Origin: Candolleomyces eurysporus
Taxonomy: Eukaryota > Basidiomycota > Agaricomycetes > Agaricales > Psathyrellaceae
Direction: 5' to 3'
NCBI GenBank assembly: GCA_027579435.1
Contig: JANBPK010000847.1
Location: 124,001 to 188,000, forward strand
Length of the DNA stretch: 64,000 bases
The notes under the pieces are model-generated. The model was not told the DNA's origin. It saw nothing but the letters and a program-made list of their open reading frames with translations, and searched no databases. Positions 13,183 through 24,117 of the stretch are shown piece after piece (position 1 is the stretch's first letter; each line of letters opens with the position of its first letter). The position numbers were made by a program, and so were the translations under genes.

Positions 13183-15728
13183 TTACGGGTTAGCTTCCCC
13201 TTGTAACAACTTCATTTCTCCCAAACGCCTCCTCATCGCCTTCTCAGTCGGAGTGGGAGGAACCATTCGAGCAATCAAAGCACCGAACAAGGTGCAGAGG
13301 CCACCAAATCGCAGGACCCACGCAACACCGAAGTGACCATAATAGGTGTCCCCTTCTCCCGGCCCTTCCACCGGGGGCGCACCATCTACCGCCCTGAATA
13401 TTGCGCTTGTGACCAGAGCGACCTGAAACGGCATTAGTAAACCTCTCGAGACATAGCCGAATTCAGTAACATACAATGAATTGGGGCATCACAATCGCAA
13501 GGTTGTGGATACCAAGTACAGTTCCGCCAGGAAGAGATGGAGCACTGGAATCGGTGTCGAGAGCACTGTCGAGTTGATCCTGTGACCTTCGTCGCAGAAG
13601 CGGTCGGCGCTCATCCATGGCCCTTCGGCTCATGCGCCGAGGGTTAGCAGGGGTTGACAGATTGCGTGTATGCGATGGGCGCCGCTCCTGGATGAATGGA
13701 ATGGGTGGAGGCGCAGTATCTTTGAGAAGCTAAGGATTGCTCAGCATGATCGAATTAACTGAGATACAAGGAGCTTCTCACCTCCATGATGATTGCAAAT
13801 GGAACCCACATTGCGACTGCCCATGAGATACCAACCAGTGTGATGAAGATCGTCGCCTATTAAGGAAACATGAGAACAGGACTTTGGTAGAGCCAGACAA
13901 AGGAAAGACGAACCTGAAGGACGGTAGAGATAAAGAAAGTAGAGAATGAAAGCAGACTGAAAAGCAGCATCGCACCGGTCCAGATGTTGCGGAGAAGGAA
14001 AGGCATCATCGGCAGACGAAGCGGGCGGTTCTTACTAGCGGCGTCAACGCGCCACTCCCGCACGAGCTTGCGAAGGTAGTTCAGCTCTTCGTCTTGCGTC
14101 TCATTCTCATAACGGGCCAAGATACGGCGATCACGAGTGGCGAGATGGGGGAGAACTGTACCAGCAATGACTCCGACTGCATGCTATGTAAGCGTAAGCA
14201 GAAGGACGGTCTTGATAGCGAGACTCACCAAGGCTGTAGAGCAACAGCGCTCGCTCTCCCATTCTTATTGCGTATTCGCCATCGGGTTCTCGTCCCATCT
14301 CATAAGCCATGACTTGGCCAACATAGGTCGTTCTACAAAAAGGTTCAATATGGACGTAATCGTAAGCGTAGACCAGGGGCACTCACGAATAAAACAGGAA
14401 AGGGAACCTAGAGGTCGTTGATAAGTGATAGTCCGGCACACTGTAGGAATCTGGCTCACCATCCCATGAAAGCGAAAAGTTGCACCAGACACACACGCTG
14501 GATTGGATGAGGAAGGTTAATGAGAGTGTTGTAAATGTCTTTCAGAATGTCCAAGAATCCCCTGGGAGGTACACGAGTAAGAGCAGCGAATTGACGAAAG
14601 AAGGCAAACACTCATACTTTTTCGTTCTTCGGCGACCCACAGGGCTCTCCTGCTCTTCGTGGCAGTAGCATGTCAAAGTAACAGTGGTGACGAGTATAAG
14701 GATGCAAATCACACAGAATTTTCGGAATTGACCACCACCCAGGTGCCTGATGATGGGCAAATCTTCCAGAGGCACGAATCCTGTCCGGAGCACATGTGAG
14801 TGACTACTTCAGCCACAAGAAGTAAAGGGTCTGCTATACCAAAGCCATATCCAATAATGTTCCCGGCGTTCACCATCCTTCCATGCCACGCATTGCCTGC
14901 ATTGAGCTGATTCGGTGGTGTCAAATCCAAAAGCAGGTTGCGCAGAGAGGCCTGGAGGCCGTTGAGGGCGAAATCCAGAATGTAAAAGCATAGGATAGCT
15001 AATCCGATAGCGGTATTATTTGCTTGCTAGAAACGGGAAGGCGTTAATACATCATGAGAACGCTCCAGGCGCGTGACAGCACGTTACCCTTTTCCGGTGT
15101 TCATCCCAGTCCCCCTGACCCACTCGGAAGAAGTCGACCAGAAATTCGGCGAGAGGTTCACAGTAGGCTAGAACAAAGGTTGAGATAACGAGTGCGCAGG
15201 TGGACAGGATGATCCAGAAACGACGACGGTACTTGGACGTCGAGGAGTCAGAGAGAGCACCTGATAGAAGCAAGGGCGGGGGCGTAAATCGCTCAGCGTA
15301 TTTAGGTTGATAAAAACTTGGCGCTCACCAATGACCGGCTGCGCGACTAGACCACTAATGGGGCCCGCCAACCAGACGAGCGAAGTGAGCTGCGCTGGCA
15401 AACCGAGTTTGAGCAGGAAGGGTGTCCCGTAGCTGTAGAACAAAGACGTCAGCGGGTCGCTTATAGAGGTGGTTTTTGCTCACCCTAGTTCCACAGTCCA
15501 CGCAATCTGGGCACCAGCCATGGATATACTCAACGTTATGAGATCCCATGTCGAAAGTTGTCGCTTTCCTGGGGGTGACTTGGACCTCGCCTTGCGTCCT
15601 GTACCATTGGGAACAGCTAGACCTCCCTCCTCTGAGATCGCTCCTGCTGCACCCGACTCTTGGCCTCTGCCTCTCGCCGGCCAGGGTATTTGCGTTGTAG
15701 GATCCGGATCGCTGGCGACGGGTATCAT
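13183..15728 (-). CDS. Sucrose/alpha-glucoside-type (SUT-like) MFS transporter
   Basis: Twelve exons: 15728..15484, 15432..15329, 15260..15088, 15026..14840, 14780..14612, 14561..14460, 14407..14387, 14332..14229, 14176..13914, 13856..13782, 13729..13475, 13422..13183; 645 residues, phases close. TM1-TM2 region reads LSISMAGAQIAWTVELGYGTPFLLKLG, then LVWLAGPISGLVAQPVIG, then SKYRRRFWIILSTC: the signature of the glycoside-pentoside-hexuronide/SUT group (plant sucrose carriers, fission yeast Sut1). About 12 hydrophobic segments, with two hydrophilic insertions: residues 220-290 and a Ser/Arg-rich loop near 520 (PSHTRNLSTPANPRRMSRR). Probably proton-coupled uptake of sucrose, maltose or related glycosides at the plasma membrane; the substrate is inferred. 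Exon 7 is only 21 nt. Confidence 0.82.
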
Positions 15729-16094
15729 GGTGTCGTGGACGTCGAGTCGAACATGGGGCGTTGGTTGGTGGACCTTTATAGGATTGATGACGGTCCACTA
15801 ACCTAACCTAACCTTACCAAAACAAGCAATCGCTCAGAAGCACTGTGCTCCGAGCTTTTCCTTGCCTCTCTTCCTGGAGCCTCTCTATAAAGTCTGTTTA
15901 TTTAATCTTTCTTAATAACTTTATGCACAGCTAGGCTATAGTTACACAGATGCAGGGATGCAAAACAATAATACACAATAAATAACATGGGTCTTGCAAG
16001 ACACAAATGTCCCCGACGCAGACAGGAATTATGATACAACAAGCTGGTAGTACACACATACAGGCGTTGTGCATGAGAATCGTGTGTCGTGTAT
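15729..16094. other. Spacer with a CTAAC pentamer run
   Basis: 366 bp between the transporter start and the stop of the ankyrin gene. It holds three CTAAC units and one CTTAC at 15798-15817. No gene seen. Confidence 0.55.
15798..15817 (+). repeat. Short tandem repeat CTAAC x3 plus CTTAC
   Basis: Four consecutive pentamers about 70 bp upstream of the transporter ATG. Resembles telomeric CCCTAA but with a five-base unit. Confidence 0.6.
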
Positions 16095-18074
16095 TTATGA
16101 TCCACGAACCGACGTGGCAGACATGCCCCGTCGATGACTGGAGCTAGAGGAATCGAAGCCGGAAAGAGGTTTTCCTAGGATGTGAAGAGCCTTCCGGCGA
16201 CTGCTGTTTACCGTGGGGGTGGCAGTTTCTTCTACCAATGGTGGGTCCGGGAATAGAGCGTATTGGCTTGGCGGTCCAATGTAACTTTGCGGTTCATCGT
16301 ATGCGACTCGATCAGGGCTGATGATTGATCGTAGCGAGTTGGATATTGAAGAAGACCGACTCAGAAGGGAGGTGCCATTGCCGTTACGCGCGCTGGGGTT
16401 GGTTCCGGATCGATTTCGACTTTCAGCATTAGGGGTAGTATGATTTGATGTGGGGGCGTTGGGCTCGTTGGGTGTTCGCAGCTGGGCAGCGGAGAATGAC
16501 GGTCGAAGTCGACGGGGTGTCATGGACCCGCTCAGGTTGTCAGCGCTGGACTGAAAATCGTCGAGGCGAGGCGGGGCAACGACTGATGCTTGTGACGATC
16601 CATTAACGGAGTCATTCATAGATTTGTTGTCCGTCGAGGTGCTTCCACTTCTATTGCGCAAGAGGTATCTTTCCATGGCATCTGCGTCTCTTTCTCGCAT
16701 ACGACTTGCAACGGGGGATAGGGCGGCATGTGATGCGGCTCCAGGAGCGAGGAGCCCATTCTTCGGGTTCAAAGAGCTTGAAGAGGATGGTGTTGTGGCG
16801 TGGTGTCCGGTTCTAGCATGGCTGAAGAACAGTGAACTGGATCCCGTGGAAGGCCGAGAAGGTGAAGACGACGCGGTCAGGGAAGCTTGCCCTACTCCAT
16901 TATGGCCTTCTACATCACCACTATCAGAGGTTGCTGTTGTACGGCTAGTTCCAGAACCGCTTCTTAACCTAGGAATCAGATCCCTGTCTTTTGCTGGGAC
17001 AGGTGGAGGTATTGGAATAGGTGATGTTCTTCCCCACTCGGTTCCTCTGGCAGCTGCCTGTGCATAGACATTTCGCCGTCGCTCTTTATTGAGTTCGAAC
17101 TGAAGTCGGACAGTTTCCTGTAGGGCTTCTCGAGTGCTAAACCTGTAAGGGTTTCAGCGGGCTTGCCAAGGGCAGGAATCCAAAAACTACTAACGAATAA
17201 GCATAGTCGAGAGCAGTGAAGCCTTCGTTGTTCTTGACGGTGTACTGGCAGCCCCGCTCAATCAGTAGTTGAACGATCTGTTTCGCAGTCAAATGATTAG
17301 TTACACATAGGCGGAGGACGGGCAAATAGAAAGACTTACAGATACGTGACCCCAAGAACTCGCGCTGTGCTTCTAATGAGCGAAACATAGAAGAAAGATA
17401 TGAGTAGATGCTTACTAGTGAAGGGGAGTGTTTCCGAGATTATCAGCGAGATTTACGTCGGCCTCGAGGTCACAGAGCATCTGACCATGAATGTGAGCAG
17501 ACGGTACGTAAAAGGGCAGGAGAAGGGTTGTATACCCTGACTAGTTCTTCATTGCCCCGAATTGCGGCAATATGCAGGGCGGTTTTACCGTGTACGTTCG
17601 ACCAGTCGAGCGTCCAAGGGTAGCGGTCATAATAAAGACGTGCCATTCGTAGGATTGCGCCAGTCGAATCTTGGGTGGAACAGGGTGTTGCATAAGGGTC
17701 TACAGGAGCGGGCTTCTGGTCGGCAAGCAGCATGAGGATGGTGTTGTTTTCAAAGTCCTAGTGACTGAAGGTTTAAACGGCTTGTGCACCGGCGAAGACA
17801 CACAACACACCTTGCTCAGCTCATGTTCATCGTGCTCCGCACCAAGAAGGAACTCGAACGTTTCTTCGTGGCCCAGAACCGCCGCCCACGCTAAAGACGT
17901 GTATTTTCGAGGAGCCACATCAGTATTTCTCATATCTGTCCGCTGGATAAGCCGCTTGACGAGGAAAAGATTGTTCTCTGGGAGTCGATCTGTCAGGTGG
18001 ATCTGCAAGCGCAGGACGATGAGCTCACCCTTCACGGCCCTGCGCAGCCTGGCGGTTGGGTCTTTTTCGGCCAT
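16095..18074 (-). CDS. Avo2-like ankyrin-repeat protein
   Basis: Seven exons: 18074..18029, 17977..17811, 17757..17536, 17480..17416, 17364..17340, 17277..17195, 17142..16095; 551 residues. Ankyrin repeats fill residues 20-220: LRRAVKENNLFLVKRLIQRT, KYTSLAWAAVLGHEETFEFLLGAEHDEHELSK, GKTALHIAAIRGNEELVRML, GNTPLHYASSWGHVSIVQLL, and NEGFTALDYAYS. The long tail is Ser/Pro-rich and low in complexity, with MERYLLRNRS near residue 360. The start (LRxAVxxNNLxLVKRLI), the H-x-x-H-E-L motif after repeat 2 and the RYLL-N motif in the tail match yeast Avo2, a non-essential subunit of TOR complex 2 at the plasma membrane; the role here is inferred from that. Divergent from the STEEP1 homologue, 184 bp apart, with TCACGTG at 18181-18187 in between. 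Confidence 0.78.
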
Positions 18075-18258
18075 GAGGACGGGGAGGGGGAGGAGGTCAG
18101 GAAGGCGTCTATGGTCAAGGAACGGGGCAAAGAGGGTCAGAACCCAAGGAGGCAGAGGAGACTGGAGCAAAGCCCGCAATGTCACGTGTATTGAAGCAGT
18201 GCTCGCTGATCAGTGATATTGATCTGGTGCCTGATCCTTTTCCTTTTTGGCTCTCGTT

Positions 18259-18904
18259 ATGCCCAAGGTCGTCTCCAGGTCTGCCGTATCCTCCTCGACC
18301 GATGGTGCGTTCTGTCCTTGTTTTATGTCGCAGCTCTCTGTATTGAATCCGGTACAACCGCAGCACAACCCACCGCCTCTTCCGCTGCGGCCTTGCGCGT
18401 GTACTGTACGTGTCCAAGACTTGTTTCGAACATGATATTTACAAGTTTTGTGTAGACTGCATGTGTGGTGAATTCATCGTATGAGCTCTCATCCATGTAT
18501 CCCATATACACGCTCAACCTGCGCGCAGCTTGTAATTGACAGGAGCCTGGCTTCGTTGCCTCGCCGCAAGACCGACAATGCCATCATCATCCGGGCGCAG
18601 GACAGCGACGACGCGAAGGCCAGCGTCTTCAAGCTGAACGCAAAGCCTACCGATCCCATCATACTTGAAAGGTGTGATTGAACCGTGCTCTCAACAAACC
18701 GGCCTATTCTAACAAGCGAACAGGGAACAAGGCCACGAACTTCAGCACCGCTTTGGATGCCCCCGTTGCTCTCTAGCAATTGGGTACCAGACAACCCCTC
18801 CGCCCGTAAAGTCGGCACCGTTCTTGTACATCCTCTCTGGGGCTTTATCTCAAGTGCAGGGCCAAGTGCCTGCAGACGCGTTCGACGGAGAAAACGATTT
18901 ATAA
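18259..18904 (+). CDS. STEEP1 / CXorf56 (UPF0428) family zinc-type protein
   Basis: Five exons: 18259..18304, 18364..18405, 18456..18478, 18529..18671, 18724..18904; 144 residues. The start MPKVVSRSAVSS is nearly the same as in animal STEEP1/CXorf56. RVYYCMCGEFILVIDRSLASLP carries the first Cys pair (C-x-C), and FGCPRCSLAIGYQT the second (C-x-x-C), giving the likely metal site. Animal STEEP1 is a splicing-associated protein also reported to help STING leave the ER; fungi lack STING, so here a conserved older role, probably nuclear, is more likely (inference). Three exons are 46, 42 and 23 nt; all phases close and the length matches fungal orthologues. Confidence 0.85.
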
Positions 18905-19555
18905 TATGAGCCAGATACACGATGCTACAGACGACATGTCTTCCCGAGAACTGTTGGAAGGGCTCAAGTCAGTGACCAAGTAAAGGCGTGTGGGGAGAAG
19001 AGAGAAATGGAAGGTGGAGTTCAGATACCGTTGTAGAAAAGGAAAACTCACGACCGCGACCGTGGGCCTCGGTTCGTACAGTGTGAATAAGATGTGCATC
19101 ATTGAGACTACACGATATTGACAAACCAGAAACTTACCTGGTGAGCACTGAGCGCGAGCCATCGGTGAAAGCAAAAGGCGAGGAGGAAAAGGGAAAATTT
19201 TAGCGCCTTTATCTCGAGCCGAATTTGGCCATGTTTGGGCTCCAGGGCTTCACACTGGGCGTACCAGGGAACGTCTGCCATAAATACAGGATTCCGCAGC
19301 GATGGTGGTTCGAATCCACGAGCAACTACCCGTCTCAATGCCTCAGTGAATAGCGTCTGTGAAGCCAGCAACGAAGATTTGGACGGCATTATTGCCACTT
19401 TACCCAAATTTCGCAGCACCCGAATAAGCAGCGCATTTCAAATTCCGCCATTACGGCTCAATTCTGGTTTGTGTGACGCACTGACAAGAGCTCGTCCCCG
19501 CACTCCATCTTCCCCGTCTNCCCCCGTTTATCCCTCCCACTCCGCGTCAGCCGGC
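18905..19555. other. Spacer; possible small spliced gene on minus strand, unproven
   Basis: 651 bp between two plus-strand genes. On the minus strand there is a 103-codon ORF (19419..19108), a consensus donor CAGGTAAGT at 19139 and a second donor GTGAGT near 19052, each followed by an AG about 30-110 bp on. I could not assemble a protein that I recognise, so I do not call a CDS. GGTTCGAATCC at 19311-19321 matches a tRNA B box but no tRNA folds around it. Confidence 0.4.
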
Positions 19556-21014
19556 ATGGAGTTACCCTCTTCACGAGAGCTAGAGCTCGAGGCTCTGGTT
19601 CGCCAGCGGGATGGCCAGGTCGCAGAGCTTAATGTAAGCGTTGATGGTCCTTTCGTTGGTGCTGCGACGTGGGGTCGTCTCGTCTCAATTCCCTATCCCC
19701 TCGTAACCTTCTTTTCGCTCCTTTTGCTGAAATATGTTGCAATATAGGATGAAGTTACGCGTCTCCGTCAGTACATCGCACGCCAACCGGCGCCTTCGAC
19801 GACGGAACCAGTGACCCTGCCTCCGCCCCTCATGAATCTTCTGCTACCCCATATTCAGAAGTCATCCCAAGACGCGAACAGCTCGTCGACCGTTCTCAAC
19901 GCTTTGACACAGCGAGTAAAGCTACTTCAGGAAGAGAACGACGAGCTGTATCAGATCCTCAATGTGAAGGAAACGGGCAAATTGAAAGAAGAGGTCAGAG
20001 CATTAAGGAGGGTTGTGCACAGGCTCGAGGGCTCGCTTCGAGGTACGCGTATTTTTCCGGGCGTTTTGGTAGTGTCTCAACATCCGGTAATTTCAGAGTC
20101 GCATCAAGTAATCGACGCCCTATCGTAAGTCGAGTTATATATCTTCCAGCTCCGAGCTAACCTCGGCGCTTGTTTTCTTTTGCAGGACGGAGCTAGACAA
20201 AGCGTATGAGACCATAATGACCTCGTCGAAACAAATACCCAGTGCTCCAAATCCACAGCACGCGTCTCGGTCGCCTCGCAGCACCTATCATACCCCTGGG
20301 CCGAACCAGTCCTCTAGCTCAGGAGGGATTTCGCGTTTACCCCCAACGGGTCCAAGAGCTTTCAAGAAGCCTCGGCTTTCCGACCAGAGGCAATCACCCC
20401 CAGAGCCCGTTCATCATCCACTGCCTCCCAATCCTCGAACGAATGCACCTGCGTCCTCCCAGTCTCAATCCCATCGCTCTCAACAGCAGGGGCACAACAA
20501 CAGCAACGCGAGCAACAACTCGAGAAATGAACAGAAATCTGGCAGTGGTGCGCCCTTCCAAAAGTCCAACCGACCAACCAAGATGGAGGTCGATGAAGAC
20601 GCTGGCCCTAAGAGAAAGGAGAGAGGGAGGGAGCGGGAGAAGGATCAACGCGATCGCGGTGCTCAGCAGCCCAGCGACGACAGGGATCGAGAACGTGACG
20701 TCCAGAGAAGCACACCCCGGGACAAGGATCGTGGTGATAACGATAAGGAGAGGAACAAGGACAGGGACCGCGGAGGAAAAGACCGTGAACGAAACGGTGG
20801 CGGTGGTGGGAGCGGGAGAGAAAGTCGAGAGAAGGAACTCAACAATTCTGCCAGTAATAGCGGGAGTGGGAGGGGCCCTGCTCCCAGAAGAAATGGCGTC
20901 TTCCAGGGAAATTCTGGTAGGGGAGGTCATCAAGGTGGTGGCCACGGTCGACGCAATAATCCACCGAACAATGGACAAGGACAAAGCTCGTTGGCTGAGC
21001 GAATGGGGCTATAG
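19556..21014 (+). CDS. Coiled-coil protein with RD/RE-rich tail, possibly WTAP/Mum2-like
   Basis: Four exons: 19556..19633, 19748..20042, 20097..20124, 20186..21014; 409 residues. Residues 1-155 are helical coiled coil: ELEALVRQRDGQVAELNDEV, QRVKLLQEENDELYQIL, LKEEVRALRRVVHRLEGSLRESHQVIDALS. The rest is disordered: Ser/Pro/Asn/Gln-rich, then about 60 residues of alternating Arg/Lys/Asp/Glu (REREKDQRDRG), then a Gly/Arg/Asn-rich end (GRGGHQGGGHGRRNN). The leucine-rich core with LLQEENDEL and a following helix resembles the WTAP/Mum2 family of m6A-writer and splicing-associated proteins, but the match is weak; the RD/RE tail also fits a splicing factor. An N at 19520 lies in the 5' leader. Intron 1 is 114 nt. 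Confidence 0.72.
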
Positions 21015-23201
21015 AGGATTGCCGACCCTCATACTGGTGCGTTCCCTCCGCAGGACTCATTTTTTGGTGGATCTGTTTCGTCAACTTTCATTGTTAGATT
21101 GTTTTCTACATCTGGACTTCACTGCGGGTGCTTCCTGATACATGGGAAACAATTAATTGGCGTGGTTCTCATCTTATCTGTTCCTCATCATCATTCTTCC
21201 TTCTGTTTTCGACACTCATTGCCCTTCCTTTCTGATATTGTATATTATAGCGGGTACGATTCGCTTTCATCCTGTTCATCTTGTAAACATAGCTGACCCA
21301 CCCGCGTTTATTGACGACCATCCCTGTTCTGTCATATGTACCATAGTCATCCTTTTTCTCGCTTTCCTAATTCTCTTTCTGTTGTCTTTTTCCTAATCAT
21401 GGCTCTCCTCTCTTTGTGTGTGCTTCTGTCTCTCTCTCTCTCTCGCTCGTGCTGTCCATAGTTATTTATTCGACGGTTTTTATACAATGCTTTATGGGAC
21501 ATACGTACAGTACAACTGTCGGTTGATCTTTTCCTCCCTCTTTCAACCCCTCCTGACTTTCCAAAAAATTGTTGGAAGCTCCGTTTGTTTGGCCAAGGAT
21601 CTGTGAGGTATGTGGTTCACCTGACCGTTCATTTTAGTTTCTAACATTCTTATCCTTATCTTTCGACAGTTTGTCACTTGGTCTTTCCCTTAGAAGGACC
21701 TCTCTCTCGATGTCCATTGGGATTTGACGAACGTTAACCTTATACGGACCCCGATGTCGACGCGCATTCACTGCGTCATGGTTACCGTTCCTGGTGCTGT
21801 TTCCCTCGTATCATCACCTTCGATTCGTCACATTGTACGTGCTGGGATGGAATCCCGGATCGTGACTCTACATCTATGTCAGCCGGCGCTCCTAGTGTGT
21901 TTTTCGAGCATTCTTTCTGTATGTTATCGTTATTTCTGGGTTGTCTGGACCGTGTTTTCTTTGGGACGTATTCGGGCTGATCTCTTTCCATTTATGTGTT
22001 CTTCGTTATCATTATTCCTATTACTTTTCTATGTTTCGCCCGGCGCTTATCTGACTTTGTAGAGTATTACATGCGATTGCTTTCTCCGGCTATTATGAAC
22101 CCCTTCGTAGACTCGGACACCTCTTGGTTTCGCGTCGTTAACTTTTGTTCATCCTATCCTAACTCTGCGTCCACAGTTTGCCGCTCATTGGACTGTCGTC
22201 CTCTCCCATGGCCCATGTCGTCTTTTCCATCGCTCCAACGATCCTAATACCGCACGTCACCTCTCCAGATGTCATGGCCAGGAACGGGGCGTCTCACCTC
22301 ATCAGTTTCACCTCCGGGTCCCATGATGCATCAATCCTGTATCAGGTATCAGTATATGTGTACCATTTGGCCATATCTCATCTGATCACTCTCAATTGCA
22401 TGTAGCACTTTTGATTAATTAGACTCGTTGCGACCGATGAATCGGGGCGTGGTATATTTCTTGCGGTTATGTGTACAAGTTGGGCTCGGAAATAGTCAAG
22501 AAGCAGGTACGCCGGCGACCTACTCATCCAGGTGCATATGGTGGTCATCGCTTGGCTGAGCGCTGAACGGCTTTCGCTACCCGCTATGCGGCCTGTTTTA
22601 GAACTGCGCGCCCCTACAAGTACGGGGGACAACTGCGCCGCGGGCAATGCGGTGTCACCAAGTTCGAATTCTCTTCAGGGTCCGCTTCTTTCTTTCCGTC
22701 CAACCGTTGCGCGTTGCGGTCGACCAGAAAGATTCATCACGGTGCCATGCTCGTCGGCGTCCGTTGGGAGAAATATCGTTGGTGTATCCAACGTCGACAG
22801 TCGCGATGACCCTTGGGTGTGTTTGGATACCGGGCACACACTCTTCAGATAACGGGCACTCGAAAAATTTCAAAGTGATCATGAAGCAATGTTCAATGTT
22901 CAACGTTAAACAACTATAATTAAGCTAATGTTTAAAATAGCAAAAGGTAACTACTACCAAGTATAAGCTACTAGATTGTTTTTACATACAAGAAGGGGTT
23001 GAACTTGGGGTTCGAACAAGGACAAACTGTACAGATGAATGTTCGCAGAAGATTCGAATGAGGTGCGTGAGGCAGATGACGGGGGCGCGGGGGTCGTATG
23101 CTGGATGCGTGGTCGGAATGGTAAAAAAAACGACAAGATAAGAGGGGGGGGGGTGCCAAAAAAATGTATGTATGCGAACACGTTTTAAAGGAGTGACTGG
23201 A
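21015..23201. other. 2.2-kb pyrimidine-rich convergent spacer, no gene seen
   Basis: Plus strand is unusually rich in T and C for about 1 kb (21150-22100), with a (TC)8 run at 21429-21444. Open frames exist on both strands but are short, lack family matches and have no sensible splice pattern. It may hold long 3' UTRs or a non-coding transcript; nothing in the sequence proves this. A G9 run is at 23144-23152. Confidence 0.5.
21429..21444 (+). repeat. (TC)8 microsatellite
   Basis: Uninterrupted TC dinucleotides in the pyrimidine-rich spacer. Confidence 0.8.
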
Positions 23202-24072
23202 TTAGAGGTTTACAGTAGGATAGGGATGAATGCGGGCAATGTCCAAGAGGCAATTGAGAATGGTTTGAGCGTAGTGCAAGTCGTACTTTTGACGGCGTCC
23301 GGACGGACCCACGGATTTGGTGGTACAATCAGATAGAGCCCTCATTGTGTCGCAGAGGAACGCAGGTTCTTGTTGCTCGAGTGACGGTGCATGGTAAAGA
23401 ACTTGAGGCAAGTCATTGCAACATTATTCTTAGCCTTCGGGTCCTTCTCTGATGATGGCGATGTGCTCGTCGATTCTGTTTTCACTGTTCCCGCAGCGGA
23501 CGACAGACTGAAAAGACTAGGAAGGCGCTTCACCGACTTTTTCTCAGGAGCGGTGGGGGTTGGGGCAGGGGAGCCGGAAGCCGGAGATAGTTCGTGCAGC
23601 TCAGGCAAATAAATTGGGGTCACTGGAGCCCGGATATTTGCCTTGAAAGTGGAGAGGAGCGTGCGCTATCTGGAAGCGGAGGCACGGGTGGAATGGGAGA
23701 CGAGGCCCGGGACCTTGTAGGAGTAGTTGGCGGAGAGTGCGGCACGGAGACAGAGGTCGTGCGCCGGTGCTGCACTTCTCTCGGGGAAAGGAGCGGGCCG
23801 GGGACGGCGAGAGACGGCGGGGATTGTGGCTCGAGATTTGAACGAGTCCGGCGCTTGAGAGTGTGGACGACTGGATCCCGGCTGAGATGGTCGAAGGAGC
23901 GGGACTGGACAAGGCTACGAGGCGGGGCAAGGCCGGGCGGAACGAGCGGGGAGCTTGTGCGTTGGCGGCGCCTGTCCCGGGCCGAGAGATGGGGAGAGGG
24001 CAGAGGCGTTTGGATGGGCTCTGGAGAGGGCTCTCTAGGGGGAGGAGAGTCTGGACGGTCAAAAAACGACAT
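23202..24072 (-). CDS. Ser/Pro-rich protein with conserved-looking C-terminus; two frame breaks
   Basis: Not recognised. The start MSFFDRPDSPPPREPSPEPI (ATG at 24072) follows a TATATAAAA box by 36 bp. Residues 1-150 are Ser/Pro/Arg-rich and disordered (SFDHLSRDPVVHTLKRRTRS). Near 23630 the frame stops at TGA; adding one G to the GGG at 23629-23631 continues it as RQISGAPVTPIYLPELHELSP and on to KKSVKRLPSLFSLSSAAG. A second change, near 23420-23375, is needed to reach the natural-looking end PAFLCDTMRALSDCTTKS ... YDLHYAQTILNCLLDIARIHPYP; a 47-nt intron with weak sites (23422..23376) would do this and give about 274 residues. Either two sequencing errors, one error plus an intron, or a decaying gene. 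Confidence 0.5.
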
Positions 24073-24108
24073 GCTGGCTGGCTGGCTGGTGCCCTGTCCA
24101 ACGCCGCG

Positions 24109-24117
24109 TTTTATATA
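24109..24117 (-). promoter_or_regulatory. TATA box of the Ser/Pro-rich gene
   Basis: TATATAAAA on the minus strand, 36 bp before the ATG at 24072; a GGCT tetramer repeat lies just downstream (24074-24088). Confidence 0.6.

Noticed and set aside
19300..19335. tRNA-like B box GGTTCGAATCC
   Set aside because: The T arm has only four pairs and the following AGCAACT has no partner AGTTGCT within 150 bp upstream; no A box at the right distance.
19108..19419. 103-codon minus-strand ORF as a gene
   Set aside because: No family match, sits in a spacer with an antisense B-box-like motif, and downstream splice choices lead quickly to stops.
20394..20984. Long minus-strand ORFs (up to 196 codons) opposite the coiled-coil gene
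   Set aside because: Mirror of the RD/RE- and Gly-rich low-complexity coding strand; no independent support.
21724..22062. 112-codon plus-strand hydrophobic ORF
   Set aside because: Hydrophobicity comes from T/C-rich DNA; no family, no start context, no splice support.
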